From Phyllobacterium sp. YR531 (GTDB lineage Bacteria; Pseudomonadota; Alphaproteobacteria; Rhizobiales; Rhizobiaceae), in NCBI RefSeq assembly GCF_000282595.1, contig NZ_AKIZ01000016.1:248001-312000 (forward strand): DNA of 64,000 nucleotides, written 5' to 3'. The position numbers were made by a program, and so were the translations under genes. The notes beneath the pieces are model-generated. The model was not told the origin of the DNA. It saw only the letters and a program-made list of their open reading frames with translations, and did no database searches. Positions 29,430-40,042 of this stretch are shown here, in pieces. The first letter of the stretch is position 1; the number at the start of each line of letters is the position of its first letter.

Positions 29430-31118
29430 TCAGTTTGCCTGACGGCGAAGGAATGCCGGGATTTCAAGCTGATCGTCTTCCGAGGTCTGGCGTGCCTGTG
29501 GCTGTACGCGGCCCTGTTCGTCAAGCTGTCCACGACGCGGAGCATAGATGGAAGCATCTTGCGAAAGCGGACGGCGTGGTTCTGCCGGGCGCATTGCAGG
29601 TTCGCGAGGCTGAGCTGGCTCCAGACGGGCAGTCTCATCTTCGCGGCGTGTCAGGCCGGCAGTGAGGCGCTTGAGAAGACCCATCGGACCGCGATCCTCA
29701 TGGGCTTCATGGGCGGCCTGATCGCGGGAGTGATCGCGCGATCCCATATCGCGGGCGTTGAGTTCTGCCTGAACCAGAGGCGGGAAATCAGCAACGTTTG
29801 GCATGCGCGGTGCAACAGGCTGAGGTGCAGGTTCAGCCATCTGCGGAGCAGGCTGTGGTGCCGGCTGGTAGACTGGTTCCTGTGGTGCAGCAGCGACCGG
29901 TGCATCAAATACTTCCGGAGCAGGAGCCTGGAAAATACGGCTCTGTGGACGGAAATCCTGCTGTACTGGCTGTGGAGCATGCGGAGCTACGTCAAGTCCG
30001 GCAGCGCGTACTGCTTCAGCAACTGGAGAAGCTGGCTGTTGGACAGGTGGACGAGCAACTGTCTCGATCTTTGCAGCTACCTGCGGTGCTGGCTTTGCAA
30101 TTGGCTTCATCGGTTGACGAAACTCGATCGGCGCTGGGGCCGACGCTCCAATCTGCTTGTCGATGCCTGTTGCAACAACAGAAACGCGGATGATGCCTTC
30201 CAGGCTTTCGTCGAAGGTCGCACCGAGGATGATGTTGGCATCCTGATCCACTTCTTCGCGAATACGCGTTGCTGCTTCGTCGACCTCAAACAGGGTCATG
30301 TCACGGCCGCCGGTGATCGAGATCAACAGGCCCTTGGCACCACGCATTGAAGTTTCGTCAAGCAGCGGATTGGCAATTGCAGCTTCAGCGGCAGCCATTG
30401 CACGGCCATCACCGGAAGCTTCACCCGTGCCCATCATTGCTTTGCCCATCTCGCGCATAACCGAACGGACATCGGCGAAATCGAGATTGATCAGGCCTTC
30501 CTTGACCATCAGATCGGTAATGCAGGCAACACCGGAATAAAGAACCTGATCAGCCATTGCGAATGCATCGGCAAAGGTTGTCTTGTCATTGGCAATGCGG
30601 AAGAGGTTCTGGTTTGGAATAACGATAAGTGTATCGACATTCTTCTGCAGGTCTTCAATGCCCATATCGGCGGTGCGCATGCGGCGCTGGCCTTCGAAAT
30701 GGAACGGCTTGGTAACAACACCAACTGTCAGGATGCCTTTTTCGCGTGCAGCACGGGCAACGACGGGAGCGGCACCAGTGCCTGTACCGCCGCCCATACC
30801 GGCAGTGACGAAGCACATATGCGTACCCTGCAGATGATCATTGATCTCATCGATGCATTCTTCAGCGGCAGCGCGGCCAACTTCCGGCTGCGAACCAGCG
30901 CCGAGACCCTCGGTTACCGATGCGCCGAGCTGAACCAGACGCTCTGCCTTGGACTGTGCCAGTGCCTGTGCGTCAGTATTTGCCACTACGAATTCAACAC
31001 CGCGCAAGCCGGCGTTGATCATATTATTGACCGCATTGCCGCCGCCGCCGCCAACACCGAAAACGGTGATCCGGGGCTTAAGCTCGGTAATGTCCGGCTT
31101 TTGCAGATTGATGCTCAT
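29430..31118 (-). CDS. ftsZ: Cell division protein FtsZ
   Basis: 562 aa tubulin-like GTPase that forms the division ring. GTP-binding signature GGGTGTG at 109-115, preceded by [14 protein letters not shown], and the GTPase domain to about residue 320. A very long Pro/Ala/Gln-rich linker (about 320-540) follows, then the C-terminal peptide [15 protein letters not shown] that binds FtsA and other partners. Such long linkers are typical of alphaproteobacterial FtsZ and account for the length (E. coli has 383). A 7-pair hairpin (31139-31161) precedes the gene in the ftsA-ftsZ spacer; the AAGGA Shine-Dalgarno lies after it. Confidence 0.98.
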   Translation of the reverse strand: MSINLQKPDITELKPRITVFGVGGGGGNAVNNMINAGLRGVEFVVANTDAQALAQSKAERLVQLGASVTEGLGAGSQPEVGRAAAEECIDEINDHLQGTHMCFVTAGMGGGTGTGAAPVVARAAREKGILTVGVVTKPFHFEGQRRMRTADMGIEDLQKNVDTLIVIPNQNLFRIANDKTTFADAFAMADQVLYSGVACITDLMVKEGLINLDFADVRSVMREMGKAMMGTGEASGDGRAMAAAEAAIANPLLDETSMRGAKGLLISITGGRDMTLFEVDEAATRIREEVDQDANIILGATFDESLEGIIRVSVVATGIDKQIGASAPAPIEFRQPMKPIAKPAPQVAAKIETVARPPVQQPASPVAEAVRAAGLDVAPHAPQPVQQDFRPQSRIFQAPAPEVFDAPVAAAPQEPVYQPAPQPAPQMAEPAPQPVAPRMPNVADFPPLVQAELNARDMGSRDHSRDQAAHEAHEDRGPMGLLKRLTAGLTRREDETARLEPAQPREPAMRPAEPRRPLSQDASIYAPRRGQLDEQGRVQPQARQTSEDDQLEIPAFLRRQAN

Positions 31119-31138
31119 TTGTTCGTTCCTTTTTGTCT

Positions 31139-31161
31139 TTACCGCGTCGCCGCTGCGGTAA
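31139..31161 (-). other. Hairpin in the ftsA-ftsZ spacer
   Basis: TTACCGC and GCGGTAA form a 7-pair stem with a 9-base loop between the ftsA stop (31186) and the ftsZ start (31118). No T-run follows closely, so it is more likely an RNA processing or stability element than a terminator. Confidence 0.45.
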
Positions 31162-31185
31162 TTTCTTTTGGGTTTCCCCGATTAA

Positions 31186-32508
31186 TTAAAAACTCTCTTT
31201 CAGCCACTGGCCGATACGCTGAAAACGCCCACCCGTACCTGTCATCAGCGATGATGAACCGGCCTTTACAGAACGCTCTTCGATGCCTGCTACCTGCGGA
31301 TAAATCAGAAGACCAACCGCCGCAGAAAAAGCCGGACCCTTTGCCGCTTCGGGAAGGCCCGTTACGCCAAGAGGACGACCAATTCGCACATTGCGAGCCA
31401 GAATACGGCGGGCCACTTCGGGCAACCCCGCCAGCTGACTTGCTCCGCCTGTCAGAACAACGCGCTTGCCAACAATCTGGCCATAACCGGATTGATTGAG
31501 GCGATCGCGCGCCAGTTCCAATGTCTCTTCGACACGGGCACGGATGATGCGCGTCAGAACTGCGCGCGGATATTGATTGGGTACATCGCGGGCATCGTTA
31601 CCCAGCGGCGAAACACTGATGAGGTCACGATCATCGGCAGCACTTGGCAGTGCCGAGCCATGCATGACCTTTAATCGCTCTGCGTCGTCCATGTGAGCCG
31701 AGAGGCCCTTGGCCACGTCCATTGTCACATGATTGCCGCCAATGGCGATGGCATCGGCATGGATGAATTTACCTTCAGAAAACACAGAAATTGTTGTTGT
31801 GCCGCCGCCCATATCAATGCAGGCGGCGCCCATCTCGGCTTCATCGTCAACGAGGGCCGAAAGGCCGCTGGCATAGGGTGTAGCAATCATCGCTTCAACC
31901 GACAAATGGCAGCGATTAACGCAAAGCTCCAGATTGCGCAGCGGCGCCGCATCTGCCGTCAGCACATGCATGTCGACACCAAGAGTATCGCCAATCATGC
32001 CGAGCGGGTCGCGGATACCGCGCTCGCCATCCAGCCCGTAACCGACAGGTAGCGAATGAACGAGATGGCGCTCTGTTGCCAAAGCCTGCTTGGCACCCGC
32101 AGCGAGAACGCGGCGGATGTCTGCCTGATCAACCTCATGACCGCCAAGATTAATGCTTGCCGAAAAACTTTCGCTCTTCAGACGTCCGGCAGAGATATTG
32201 ACGATCATCGAGTCGACGGTAAGACCGGCCATGCGTTCGGCTGCATCGACAGCAAGACGGATAGCCTGCTCTGCCGCATCAAGATTGACGATGACGCCGG
32301 ATTTGATGCCACGCGACTTTTGATGACCAATACCGAGCACTTCAATGCGATGCGTACGACCTGGCAGGTGCGCGCTTTCTTCCCGCGGGCGCAACCGCGC
32401 AATGATGCAGCATACCTTGCTTGAACCTATGTCCAAAACCGTCAAGGAACGCGTCCGTTTTGCGGAAGACGTTCCTGATGATGCGCTTTTTCCGTTCAGA
32501 ATACTCAT
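31186..32508 (-). CDS. ftsA: Cell division protein FtsA
   Basis: 440 aa actin-like ATPase that tethers FtsZ to the membrane. Phosphate-1 motif LTVLDIGSSKVCCII, the SHS2 (1C) subdomain about 95-180, phosphate-2 ACIDMGGGTTTISVF and adenosine motif VVLTGGASQLAGLPEVARR. The C-terminal amphipathic helix (RFQRIGQWLKESF) is the membrane target. It overlaps the ftsQ stop by four bases, so translation is coupled. Confidence 0.97.
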   Translation of the reverse strand: MSILNGKSASSGTSSAKRTRSLTVLDIGSSKVCCIIARLRPREESAHLPGRTHRIEVLGIGHQKSRGIKSGVIVNLDAAEQAIRLAVDAAERMAGLTVDSMIVNISAGRLKSESFSASINLGGHEVDQADIRRVLAAGAKQALATERHLVHSLPVGYGLDGERGIRDPLGMIGDTLGVDMHVLTADAAPLRNLELCVNRCHLSVEAMIATPYASGLSALVDDEAEMGAACIDMGGGTTTISVFSEGKFIHADAIAIGGNHVTMDVAKGLSAHMDDAERLKVMHGSALPSAADDRDLISVSPLGNDARDVPNQYPRAVLTRIIRARVEETLELARDRLNQSGYGQIVGKRVVLTGGASQLAGLPEVARRILARNVRIGRPLGVTGLPEAAKGPAFSAAVGLLIYPQVAGIEERSVKAGSSSLMTGTGGRFQRIGQWLKESF

Positions 32509-33446
32509 ACACGCTTCTCCGAACGCTTTGGCGCTTTATCACGCGCCTTCAGATACTCAACACGCTGCACCATCGCTTCAGGTGTCAGCTTCACAACAAC
32601 CCGGTCATCCAGCCGCAAATCGACGGATGCAATGTCGCGGGATAACAGACCGGCCTTGGCTTCCATACCGGCAACATCCGCAAGGGCTTCCGAAACACCA
32701 TGCTCTGGCAGCATCAGTGTCACGCCGCTCTTGAGAACCAGATCCCAGCGGCGATCACCCACACGGGCATAGGCCCGAACATCGCCAGCGATCTGCGGGT
32801 AGGCAGCCATTTGCGCCATCAGAAGTTTTACCTGCTGGTCGGCACCCGCGCCGATAACAAGCGGCAGCAAGGCGCTGCGTCCACCGGTGAAAGGAACGAT
32901 GACCCGCCCATCAGCATCAATAACATTAAGCTCGAGACCATTCTGCCAGACCGCCAATGCAGTGCGCTCATGAATCGAAATCTGGATGGTGTTTGGATAA
33001 ACCTTGAACACATCGACGCTTTCGACCCATGGAAGGCCTGCAACTGCCGCCTGCGCATCAGACGCACTCAATCCGACGAGCGAAGTTTCACCATCAAGAC
33101 CCAGCGCCCCGAGAACATCGATCTCAGAGGTTTCTTTATTGCCGACGACCTTCACGTCCTCGATGGCAAAACCGAATGTAGATGTCGTGACCTTGACGAC
33201 CTCAGGAGCGTGCCCACCGAGAATCGCGCCATAAGCACCAGTCAATGCGAGAAAAGCGACAGCACCGATTGTACCGATGTGATTCGGGACGGATACCTCG
33301 CCCTCAACCATCCGGGAAAAGACGCGCACAGGCTTGCGCAAGAATTTAGGCAGGATCATGCGGAAACGGCCAAAAGCAACCGACCTGTCCGAAGACATCG
33401 GTGCAGCACCGCGGCGGTGCGTATTTTTGCCCTTCAACGCAAACAC
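32505..33446 (-). CDS. ftsQ: Cell division protein FtsQ
   Basis: 313 aa with the GTG start at 33446, chosen because GGAGG lies exactly seven bases ahead; a TTG at 33467 would add seven residues. Cytoplasmic N-tail (1-70), one membrane helix ([19 protein letters not shown]), periplasmic POTRA domain ([20 protein letters not shown]) and beta domain. FtsQ joins the FtsBL complex to the divisome. The start lies 13 bases inside the end of ddl. Confidence 0.93.
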   Translation of the reverse strand: MFALKGKNTHRRGAAPMSSDRSVAFGRFRMILPKFLRKPVRVFSRMVEGEVSVPNHIGTIGAVAFLALTGAYGAILGGHAPEVVKVTTSTFGFAIEDVKVVGNKETSEIDVLGALGLDGETSLVGLSASDAQAAVAGLPWVESVDVFKVYPNTIQISIHERTALAVWQNGLELNVIDADGRVIVPFTGGRSALLPLVIGAGADQQVKLLMAQMAAYPQIAGDVRAYARVGDRRWDLVLKSGVTLMLPEHGVSEALADVAGMEAKAGLLSRDIASVDLRLDDRVVVKLTPEAMVQRVEYLKARDKAPKRSEKRV

Positions 33447-34360
33447 GATGCGTCCTCCACCATCCAACTCAACAATTCACCGAAGGTATGCCCCGCAGCT
33501 TTAGCAATATCAGGCACAAGTGATGTGGGAGTCATGCCCGGCTGAGTGTTCACTTCCAGCCAAATAAGCTCGCCATCTTCGGAAAACCGGTCGTCGTAAC
33601 GGAAGTCCGACCGGCTAATCCCTTTACATCCAATTGCCTGATGCGCCTTGAGAGACAGTGTTTGTATTTTTTGGTAAATTTTTAGTGAAATTTTAGCGGG
33701 AACCACATGATTTGATCCACCAGCAACGTATTTTGAATCATAATCGTAGAACTGATGCCCGACAGGGATGATTTCACACACCCCGATGGCCACATCACCC
33801 ATCACGGCGCAGGTCAACTCACGCCCGTGAATGTAACGCTCGACCATTACCGAGCCGCCATATTTCCATTCGCTCGAGGTCACGACTTGCGGCGGATGCG
33901 ATTGATCTTCCTTGACGATGACAACCCCGAAGCTCGACCCCTCGCTGACCGGCTTGATGACGTAGGGAGGCTTCATCGGGTGTTTCGCCGTGAACTCCGA
34001 GCGATCCATAACCTTCGCTTCAGCAACGGGTACACCGGCGGCCTTGGCAACGATCTTTGCCTGCTCCTTGTTCATCGCCAGCGCAGAAGCAAGAACACCG
34101 GAATGGGTATAGGGAATTTCAAGATATTCGAGGATGCCCTGGATTGTACCGTCCTCTCCGAAAGGACCATGCAACGCGTTGAACGCTACATCAGGCTTAA
34201 GTTCTTGCAGGACGCTGGCTATGTCGCGGGATACGTCAACACGGGAAACCTTGTAGCCTTCTGCTTCCAAAGCATCGGCGCAGGAATTGCCAGACGACAG
34301 CGAAACCGGACGCTCGGAAGAAAACCCGCCCATCAGCACCGCAACATGCTTTTTTGCCAT
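33434..34360 (-). CDS. ddlB: D-alanine--D-alanine ligase
   Basis: 308 aa ATP-grasp enzyme that makes the D-Ala-D-Ala end of the stem peptide. Landmarks: [20 protein letters not shown] (N-terminal binding loop), [34 protein letters not shown] (ATP-grasp), [19 protein letters not shown] (metal and D-Ala binding). Length normal. It starts the ddl-ftsQ-ftsA-ftsZ part of the cluster; the 263 bases upstream (34361-34623), up to hicB, hold no gene and may carry an internal promoter. Confidence 0.96.
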   Translation of the reverse strand: MAKKHVAVLMGGFSSERPVSLSSGNSCADALEAEGYKVSRVDVSRDIASVLQELKPDVAFNALHGPFGEDGTIQGILEYLEIPYTHSGVLASALAMNKEQAKIVAKAAGVPVAEAKVMDRSEFTAKHPMKPPYVIKPVSEGSSFGVVIVKEDQSHPPQVVTSSEWKYGGSVMVERYIHGRELTCAVMGDVAIGVCEIIPVGHQFYDYDSKYVAGGSNHVVPAKISLKIYQKIQTLSLKAHQAIGCKGISRSDFRYDDRFSEDGELIWLEVNTQPGMTPTSLVPDIAKAAGHTFGELLSWMVEDASCLR

Positions 34361-34623
34361 AAAGGCATCCCCTCAAACTCATCCCCATCTGGCGCATAAC
34401 CGAAACTACAACCGACAAGATTTTCGCGGCCATACGCGGGCGGAAAAAGGCATGAGTCGTCGCACATCCGGCGGCAAAGACCGCAGATACCCAAGACTGG
34501 CAGAACCAGCCGACTCAAATCAGTTAACGCTTGCCCCTAAAGAATCAGAGAGTTGATTCGCTGACAAGTCCCCAATGATTCAACAATGATATTTCGTGTA
34601 AAAAAATGTGAGACGGTGGCAAA

Positions 34624-34962
34624 TTAAGCTGCGCGAGCAGCAGCTTCGATTGCTTCCGCCACCCACTCATTTAAGCTTTTATTTTCTGCCGCAGCTGCCA
34701 AAACGGCAGCTTCATGCACCTCGGCAGCAAGACGGACGTTAAAACGACCCGAAAATTCACGAAAAGGAGTGATGTTCTTTTCGGCACACATCTCAAGAAA
34801 CACCTTGAGAGACTTTCGGCCTTCGCTCAAAAGCTCATCAACGCTTCGGGCATAGAAGTCCGCCCCTCCATTTAAACCGAGAAACTCACCCCTTATAAGA
34901 CCGATTTCCGGATCAAACGAAACGGAAGCCTTGTGGCCATCCACATCCAGAATGTTTTTCAA
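34624..34962 (-). CDS. hicB: HicB family antitoxin
   Basis: 112 aa. N-terminal partial RNase H-like HicB fold (SVSFDPEIGLIRGEFLGLNG, then SVDELLSEGRKSLKVFLEMC) and a C-terminal ribbon-helix-helix DNA-binding part (GRFNVRLAAEVHEAAVLAAA, SLNEWVAEAIEAAAR). It neutralises HicA and probably represses the pair. It starts at TTG in a TTGA overlap with the hicA stop. The toxin-first order is normal for HicAB. Its place inside the dcw cluster is unusual. Confidence 0.88.
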   Translation of the reverse strand: MKNILDVDGHKASVSFDPEIGLIRGEFLGLNGGADFYARSVDELLSEGRKSLKVFLEMCAEKNITPFREFSGRFNVRLAAEVHEAAVLAAAAENKSLNEWVAEAIEAAARAA

Positions 34963-35228
34963 GGTTTTACTCCATGACTTTCAAACCATTTTCGAATGCT
35001 GGCAATCGCACCTTTATCAGTATCAGGAGATGGGTGCGGACGATGAAACACACGAATCTCTCCGAACAGAAACACACCTATACGCGATCCCTCCCGTTCG
35101 CTCAGTTCTCCACCAAGACCAACGAAAAGCGATTCAATATCTTGCCACCGAACAGTTCCGCTGACAGGTCGAGAAAATACCTGCACCAGCGTCGCTTGAT
35201 ACTTCTTCTTTAAATTTATTGGTACCAT
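34959..35228 (-). CDS. hicA: HicA family mRNA interferase toxin
   Basis: 89 aa double-stranded RNA-binding-fold toxin that cuts mRNA. It resembles the variant HicA group: VSGTVRWQDIESLFVGLGGE, EREGSRIGVFLFG, VFHRPHPSPDTDKGAIASIR. The catalytic His of classic HicA is usually in a G-S-H motif; here the corresponding place is GSR, and His occurs in the HRPHP motif instead. Activity is therefore less certain than the family call. It lies 46 bases after the murB stop and precedes hicB. Confidence 0.85.
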   Translation of the reverse strand: MVPINLKKKYQATLVQVFSRPVSGTVRWQDIESLFVGLGGELSEREGSRIGVFLFGEIRVFHRPHPSPDTDKGAIASIRKWFESHGVKP

Positions 35229-35274
35229 AAAATAGTACTGCTTGTAAACATTAAATGGTTTTCAGTATTGGTGA

Positions 35275-36249
35275 TTAAAGCAATTGCCCCATGAATTCGT
35301 GCACTTCCTGACCCGGACGAAATAGACCAAGGCGCTTTATTTCCCAGTGCAGGCGAATTCCGGAGTTCTGCAAGACGCGGGAGCGGATTGTTTCACCCAG
35401 CGTCTCCAGTTCATAACCATTGGCCGTTCCGGTATTGATCATGAAATTGCAATGCATCGGCGACATCTGAGCGCCGCCAATTCGCAATCCACGTCCACCC
35501 GCAGCATCGATTTCCTTCCAGGCGGAAGAACCCTCTGGATTTTTGAACGTCGAACCACCGGTTTTTTCACGGATCGGCTGGACGGTTTCACGATGATGCT
35601 GAACAGCGTCCATCGCAGCCTGAATCTCAACCCTATCGCCCGGTGTGCCTTCAAAGAGTGCCGAGGTGAAAATCAAATCACCGGCAGCACCGGAATGGCG
35701 ATAGGCGTAGCCCATATCAGCGTTGGAAAGGATGTGCAGTTCGCCTTTGCGATCCAGTGCCCTCACCTCAACGACGCGCTCGCGTGTTTCAACACCATTG
35801 GCACCGGCGTTCATGCGCAGTGCACCGCCAATCCCGCCCGGAATGCCATGATAGAAATGAAACCCGGCAATGCCGGCCTCCAGCGCGGCAGCCGCTACAC
35901 GTTTATCAGGCGTAGCTGTTCCGGCGCGCAACTGCGTTTCACCAACGCGTTCGACTTCACCAAAACCCTTGGCCGAAGGCCGCACGACGAAACCCGGAAT
36001 GCCGCCGTCACGCACCAGCAGATTTGAACCAATGCCGACAGTCAGGATCGGATATTCCGCAGGAACTGCTCTCAGGAAAGCTGCAAGATCTTCTTCGTCA
36101 GCAGGCTGGAACATAACTTCAGCAAGACCGCCTGCCCTGAACCACGTAACTTTATCCATGCTCATATTGGGCGTAAGCCGCCCACGCAGACCAGCAAAAC
36201 GGTCTCCCAGCTTCGATAGCAGGGCTTCGCCATTAACGAGTGAAGACAT
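35275..36249 (-). CDS. murB: UDP-N-acetylenolpyruvoylglucosamine reductase
   Basis: 324 aa. FAD enzyme that reduces the enolpyruvyl group to make UDP-MurNAc. Start at 36249 ([10 protein letters not shown]) with GGAAGG ahead of it. FAD-binding motifs: [35 protein letters not shown]; catalytic region [19 protein letters not shown] and [17 protein letters not shown], type I MurB. The short N-terminal part and length are normal. The gene sits in its usual place between murC and ddl, but is separated from ddl by hicAB. Confidence 0.96.
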   Translation of the reverse strand: MSSLVNGEALLSKLGDRFAGLRGRLTPNMSMDKVTWFRAGGLAEVMFQPADEEDLAAFLRAVPAEYPILTVGIGSNLLVRDGGIPGFVVRPSAKGFGEVERVGETQLRAGTATPDKRVAAAALEAGIAGFHFYHGIPGGIGGALRMNAGANGVETRERVVEVRALDRKGELHILSNADMGYAYRHSGAAGDLIFTSALFEGTPGDRVEIQAAMDAVQHHRETVQPIREKTGGSTFKNPEGSSAWKEIDAAGGRGLRIGGAQMSPMHCNFMINTGTANGYELETLGETIRSRVLQNSGIRLHWEIKRLGLFRPGQEVHEFMGQLL

Positions 36250-36299
36250 TGTATCCTTCCAACAGTTCCACCCTCTCAAGGGCAACCGCCAAACCTAGA

Positions 36300-36342
36300 G
36301 CAATTTCGGGAAAAGTGGAAAGCGGTTTCCGCCCGAAATTGC
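36300..36342. repeat. Short palindromic intergenic repeat between murC and murB
   Basis: GCAATTTCGGG (36300-36310) and CCCGAAATTGC (36332-36342) are perfect 11-base arms around AAAAGTGGAAAGCGGTTTCCG. From memory this pattern is a widespread intergenic repeat in Rhizobiales genomes, but I could not check copy number here and found no second copy in the window. Confidence 0.65.
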
Positions 36343-36350
36343 GAAAATAA

Positions 36351-37751
36351 TCACAGCGCTGTCAGTTCCTTTGGCAAGGCATAGGCCCATTGCGTAATGT
36401 TGCCAGCCCCAAGGAAGATCACAAAGTCGCCCGGCTTGGCTATATCCGCAATCAATGGAGCGATTTCCTGCGGGCCATCAATGTATCTCGCGTCCCGGTG
36501 CGCAGCCGTCTTGATGCGTGAAACCAGCGTTTCCGACGTAACGCCTTCAATAGGGTCTTCGCCTGCCGTATAGACCGGTGCAACGACAACCGTATCAGCA
36601 TCATTGAAACAGGATGCGAATTCATCAAAAAGACTGGCTAGCCGCGTGAAACGGTGCGGTTGCACGATGGCAATAACGCGGCCCTTTGCAGAGTCACGCG
36701 CGGCTTTCAACACTGCTTTTATCTCAACCGGATGATGGCCGTAATCATCAAAAACATCCACGCCGTTCCACGATCCCGTATGGGTGAAGCGCCGCTTCAC
36801 GCCTCCGAACGACGATAGTCCCTTTATGATATCGGCTGGCGAGATGCCAAGTTCATGCGCAACTGCGATGGCCGCAGTAGCGTTTGAAACATTATGCCGC
36901 CCCGGCATGGGCAGGTGCAAACCATTGATTTCAGTGACTTCACCAGTTTTACGCTTGGCGACATGAACGTCGAAGCGGGAACTTGCCCCATCGACAACCA
37001 GATTGACGAAACGCACATCAGCCTGTGGGTTTTCGCCATAGGTTATAACGCGACGATCTTCGATTTTGGAGACGAGAGACTGGACTTCGGGATGGTCCAG
37101 ACACATTACCCCAAAGCCATAAAACGGAACATTCTCAACGAATTGTCGGAAAGCCTCACGCACCCGGTCAAAGGTCCCGTAGTGGTCGAGATGCTCTGGA
37201 TCAATGTTGGTGACAACCGCGATATCGGCAGGGAGCTTCAGAAATGTGCCGTCGCTTTCGTCGGCTTCCACGACCATCCAGTCACCAGCACCCATACGGG
37301 CGTTTGTGCCGTAAGCATTTATAATACCGCCATTGATCACAGTAGGATCAAGCCTGCCCGCATCAAGAAGCGTCGCAACCATCGAAGTCGTGGTCGTCTT
37401 GCCGTGCGTGCCACCAATCGCAACAGCTTGCCGGAAACGCATAAGCTCAGCCAGCATTTCAGCGCGGCGAACAATCGGCAAAAGCTTCTCGCGCGCAGCG
37501 ATAAGCTCAGGATTTGATTTCTTGATGGCAGTCGATACGACAACAACTTCGGCGTCACCAATGTTTGGTGCCGCATGCCCGACGAATATCTCAATGCCCT
37601 TTTCGCGCAGACGTTGCACGTTAGCACTATCCGCCTGATCCGAACCCTGCACCCTGTAACCGAGGTTATGCAGCACTTCGGCAATGCCGCTCATGCCGAT
37701 ACCACCGATACCGATAAAATGAACCAGACCTATATTGAGCGGCATCTTCAT
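36351..37751 (-). CDS. murC: UDP-N-acetylmuramate--L-alanine ligase
   Basis: 466 aa. First of the four Mur ligases. UDP-binding loop [22 protein letters not shown]-loop [19 protein letters not shown], then the central YDDYGHHP motif ([15 protein letters not shown]). Complete and of normal length. It overlaps murG by four bases. Confidence 0.97.
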   Translation of the reverse strand: MKMPLNIGLVHFIGIGGIGMSGIAEVLHNLGYRVQGSDQADSANVQRLREKGIEIFVGHAAPNIGDAEVVVVSTAIKKSNPELIAAREKLLPIVRRAEMLAELMRFRQAVAIGGTHGKTTTTSMVATLLDAGRLDPTVINGGIINAYGTNARMGAGDWMVVEADESDGTFLKLPADIAVVTNIDPEHLDHYGTFDRVREAFRQFVENVPFYGFGVMCLDHPEVQSLVSKIEDRRVITYGENPQADVRFVNLVVDGASSRFDVHVAKRKTGEVTEINGLHLPMPGRHNVSNATAAIAVAHELGISPADIIKGLSSFGGVKRRFTHTGSWNGVDVFDDYGHHPVEIKAVLKAARDSAKGRVIAIVQPHRFTRLASLFDEFASCFNDADTVVVAPVYTAGEDPIEGVTSETLVSRIKTAAHRDARYIDGPQEIAPLIADIAKPGDFVIFLGAGNITQWAYALPKELTAL

Positions 37752-38875
37752 GGACGCACTCCTTTTTTGAATTCTTCAACGCTTTGGCCGGTTGCAATAG
37801 CCTCTGCAAGATCACCAAGCAACCTTGCCGCATCGGGTTTGCCGGTTGTGCGGGCTTTTTCGGCAATAAATGCCAACCGCGTCGGCTCATTCATTGCGCT
37901 GGTTAGGATTGCCGCGATGCGTTCCGGCGAAAGATCGGATTGCTTTATGACATCAGCGCCGCCCGCTGCTTGCAATGCTTCGGCATTGGCCGCCTGATCA
38001 TGATCAAGTGCATGCGGGAACGGCACCAGAATCGCAGGACGCCCGATTGCAGCAATTTCCGAAACTGTAGATGCACCTGAGCGCGACAGGACGAAATGCG
38101 ATTCGGAGATACGCCGCGCCATATCTGAAAAGAATACTGCAACTTCGGCTTTAATTCCCGTTTGCTGGTAGGCGGAGCGCACCTGCGCCTCATCTTCGGC
38201 ACGCGCCTGCTGTGTCACGACGATGCGGGCCTGCAATTCCGGAGCCAAAAGCTTTATCGCTGCCGGTACCGCAGTTGAAAAATACTGCGCACCCTGACTG
38301 CCGCCAAAAACCAGAAAATTGAAAGGCTGATGTGCCTGTGATGCCTTGTATGGCTTGCCCACTTCCGCAAGCACTGCGGGCCGCACCGGATTGCCCGTCA
38401 CAATGGTCTTGCCGGAAAATGGCCCGCCATCATCCGGTAAAAACCCGCCCGCAATGACATTAACACGTGGTGCCAACGCCTTGTTGGCACGTCCCATGAC
38501 CGCATTTTGCTCATGAATGAGCGTCGGTATTTTCATGGCTGTTGCCGCATAAAGCGGTGGCAGTGTGGGATAGCCTCCAAAACCTGCAACCAGCCTGGGC
38601 TTCAGGGAACGGAACAAGCGTCTGGAATCAAGATTGCCAAGCCAGAGTTTCCAGAATGTCCGCGCCAGTGCAACCGGATTTCGCCCACCAATAGTCGCCG
38701 ACCGGACAACATGAATCTGACTCGCCGGAAAATTGCCGGTAAATCGCTGTGCGCGATCATCGGTGACAAGGTGGATATCCCACCCTCTGTCGATCAGATC
38801 ATGCGCCAGCGCTTCAGCCGGAAAGAGATGACCGCCGGTACCACCGGCGGCAAGAAAAATAACACCCTTGGACAT
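37748..38875 (-). CDS. murG: UDP-N-acetylglucosamine transferase MurG
   Basis: 375 aa GT-B glycosyltransferase that adds GlcNAc to lipid I to give lipid II, at the cytoplasmic face of the membrane. N-terminal glycine loop [18 protein letters not shown] and second loop [17 protein letters not shown]-GlcNAc site region [20 protein letters not shown]. Start codon has GCCGC context but the ATG follows ftsW by nine bases. Normal length. Confidence 0.96.
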   Translation of the reverse strand: MSKGVIFLAAGGTGGHLFPAEALAHDLIDRGWDIHLVTDDRAQRFTGNFPASQIHVVRSATIGGRNPVALARTFWKLWLGNLDSRRLFRSLKPRLVAGFGGYPTLPPLYAATAMKIPTLIHEQNAVMGRANKALAPRVNVIAGGFLPDDGGPFSGKTIVTGNPVRPAVLAEVGKPYKASQAHQPFNFLVFGGSQGAQYFSTAVPAAIKLLAPELQARIVVTQQARAEDEAQVRSAYQQTGIKAEVAVFFSDMARRISESHFVLSRSGASTVSEIAAIGRPAILVPFPHALDHDQAANAEALQAAGGADVIKQSDLSPERIAAILTSAMNEPTRLAFIAEKARTTGKPDAARLLGDLAEAIATGQSVEEFKKGVRP

Positions 38876-38884
38876 ATCAGCCTC

Positions 38885-40042
38885 TTAACCTGCACCCACC
38901 AATGCAGGTCTCTGCGAATTACCCAGCGTCGCAGAGCGCCGGCCTTCAGGTCTGCGCCGGGTCAATGCCAGCAAAAGCCCTGTCGAAATCGCAACGGAAA
39001 TCAGCGATGAACCGCCATAGGAGATAAAGGGCAATGTCATACCCTTCGCAGGCATCAGGTGCAGATTGACCGAGATGTTAATGATGGACTGGAAGCCGAA
39101 CAGGATCACAAGACCCGATACCGCAAGACGGGTGAAATCATCACGTTCCTTCAAGGCAATCGACAGACCGCGAATGACGATGAATGCAAAGATCAGAACG
39201 ATCAGCAGGCAAAGCGCAATGCCGTATTCTTCCGCTGTAACCGAAAAAATGAAGTCAGTGTGGCTGTCGGGAATAATACGCTTGATCGTTCCTTCGCCCG
39301 GGCCCTGCCCGAGCCAGCCGCCGCGAATAATGGCCTCGCGCCCCGCGTCTACCTGAAACGTATCACCCTCACCTGTCATGAACCGGTCGATACGACCAGC
39401 GACGTGCGGGAAAACCGTATAAGCGCCGAAGAACCCGACTGCACCAAGGCCGCCCAAAGCGATGATCCATATCCACGGAACACCGGCCATAAAGAACATT
39501 GCGCCCCACGTACCGGCAGTCAGAATCGTTTGACCGAGATCAGGCTGCGCAACCAGCAGTGCAGCCACGACACCGAAGAGGACCATGGAAAAGAAATTGC
39601 CTGGTATGTCCTTGCGTCGTTCATTTTCTGCAAACAACCACGCACAGACAATCACAAATGCCGGTTTCATGAACTCCGATGGCTGAACCGAGATGCCAGC
39701 CAGCGAAATCCAGCGGCGCGCGCCTTTGACTTCGATACCGAAAAACAAGGCTAGCACCATGGCAAACATGGCACCCGCAAGCAGGATGATCGCAAAGCGC
39801 CTGATTGTTCTGGGTGCCATGAACGACACTGCGAACATGACGATCACAGCCGGAACCATGAACATGGATTGATGTTTGACGAAGTAAAAGCTTTCAAGCC
39901 CGATGCGTTCGGCAACAGCGGGACTTGCTGCGAATGACAACAATATGCCGAGGCCCATTAGGCTCAAGCACGCTGCAAGAAGAAAGCGATCTATCGTCCA
40001 CCACCATTCGGCAACGGGACCACGGTCAATGCGACTAACCAT
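38885..40042 (-). CDS. ftsW: Peptidoglycan polymerase FtsW
   Basis: 385 aa SEDS-family protein with about ten membrane helices, which polymerises lipid II with FtsI at the septum. Family motifs: ISVQPSEFMKPAFVIV, large periplasmic loop about 200-280, then GMTLPFISYGGSSLI near the C-terminus. N-terminal cytoplasmic tail is short. Its start overlaps the murD stop by one base. Confidence 0.95.
   Translation of the reverse strand: MVSRIDRGPVAEWWWTIDRFLLAACLSLMGLGILLSFAASPAVAERIGLESFYFVKHQSMFMVPAVIVMFAVSFMAPRTIRRFAIILLAGAMFAMVLALFFGIEVKGARRWISLAGISVQPSEFMKPAFVIVCAWLFAENERRKDIPGNFFSMVLFGVVAALLVAQPDLGQTILTAGTWGAMFFMAGVPWIWIIALGGLGAVGFFGAYTVFPHVAGRIDRFMTGEGDTFQVDAGREAIIRGGWLGQGPGEGTIKRIIPDSHTDFIFSVTAEEYGIALCLLIVLIFAFIVIRGLSIALKERDDFTRLAVSGLVILFGFQSIINISVNLHLMPAKGMTLPFISYGGSSLISVAISTGLLLALTRRRPEGRRSATLGNSQRPALVGAG

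Noticed and set aside
29559-30350. Long open frames opposite to ftsZ
   Set aside because: They are explained by the biased codon use of the Pro/Ala/Gln-rich FtsZ linker; their products are Cys/Trp/Arg-rich and resemble nothing known.
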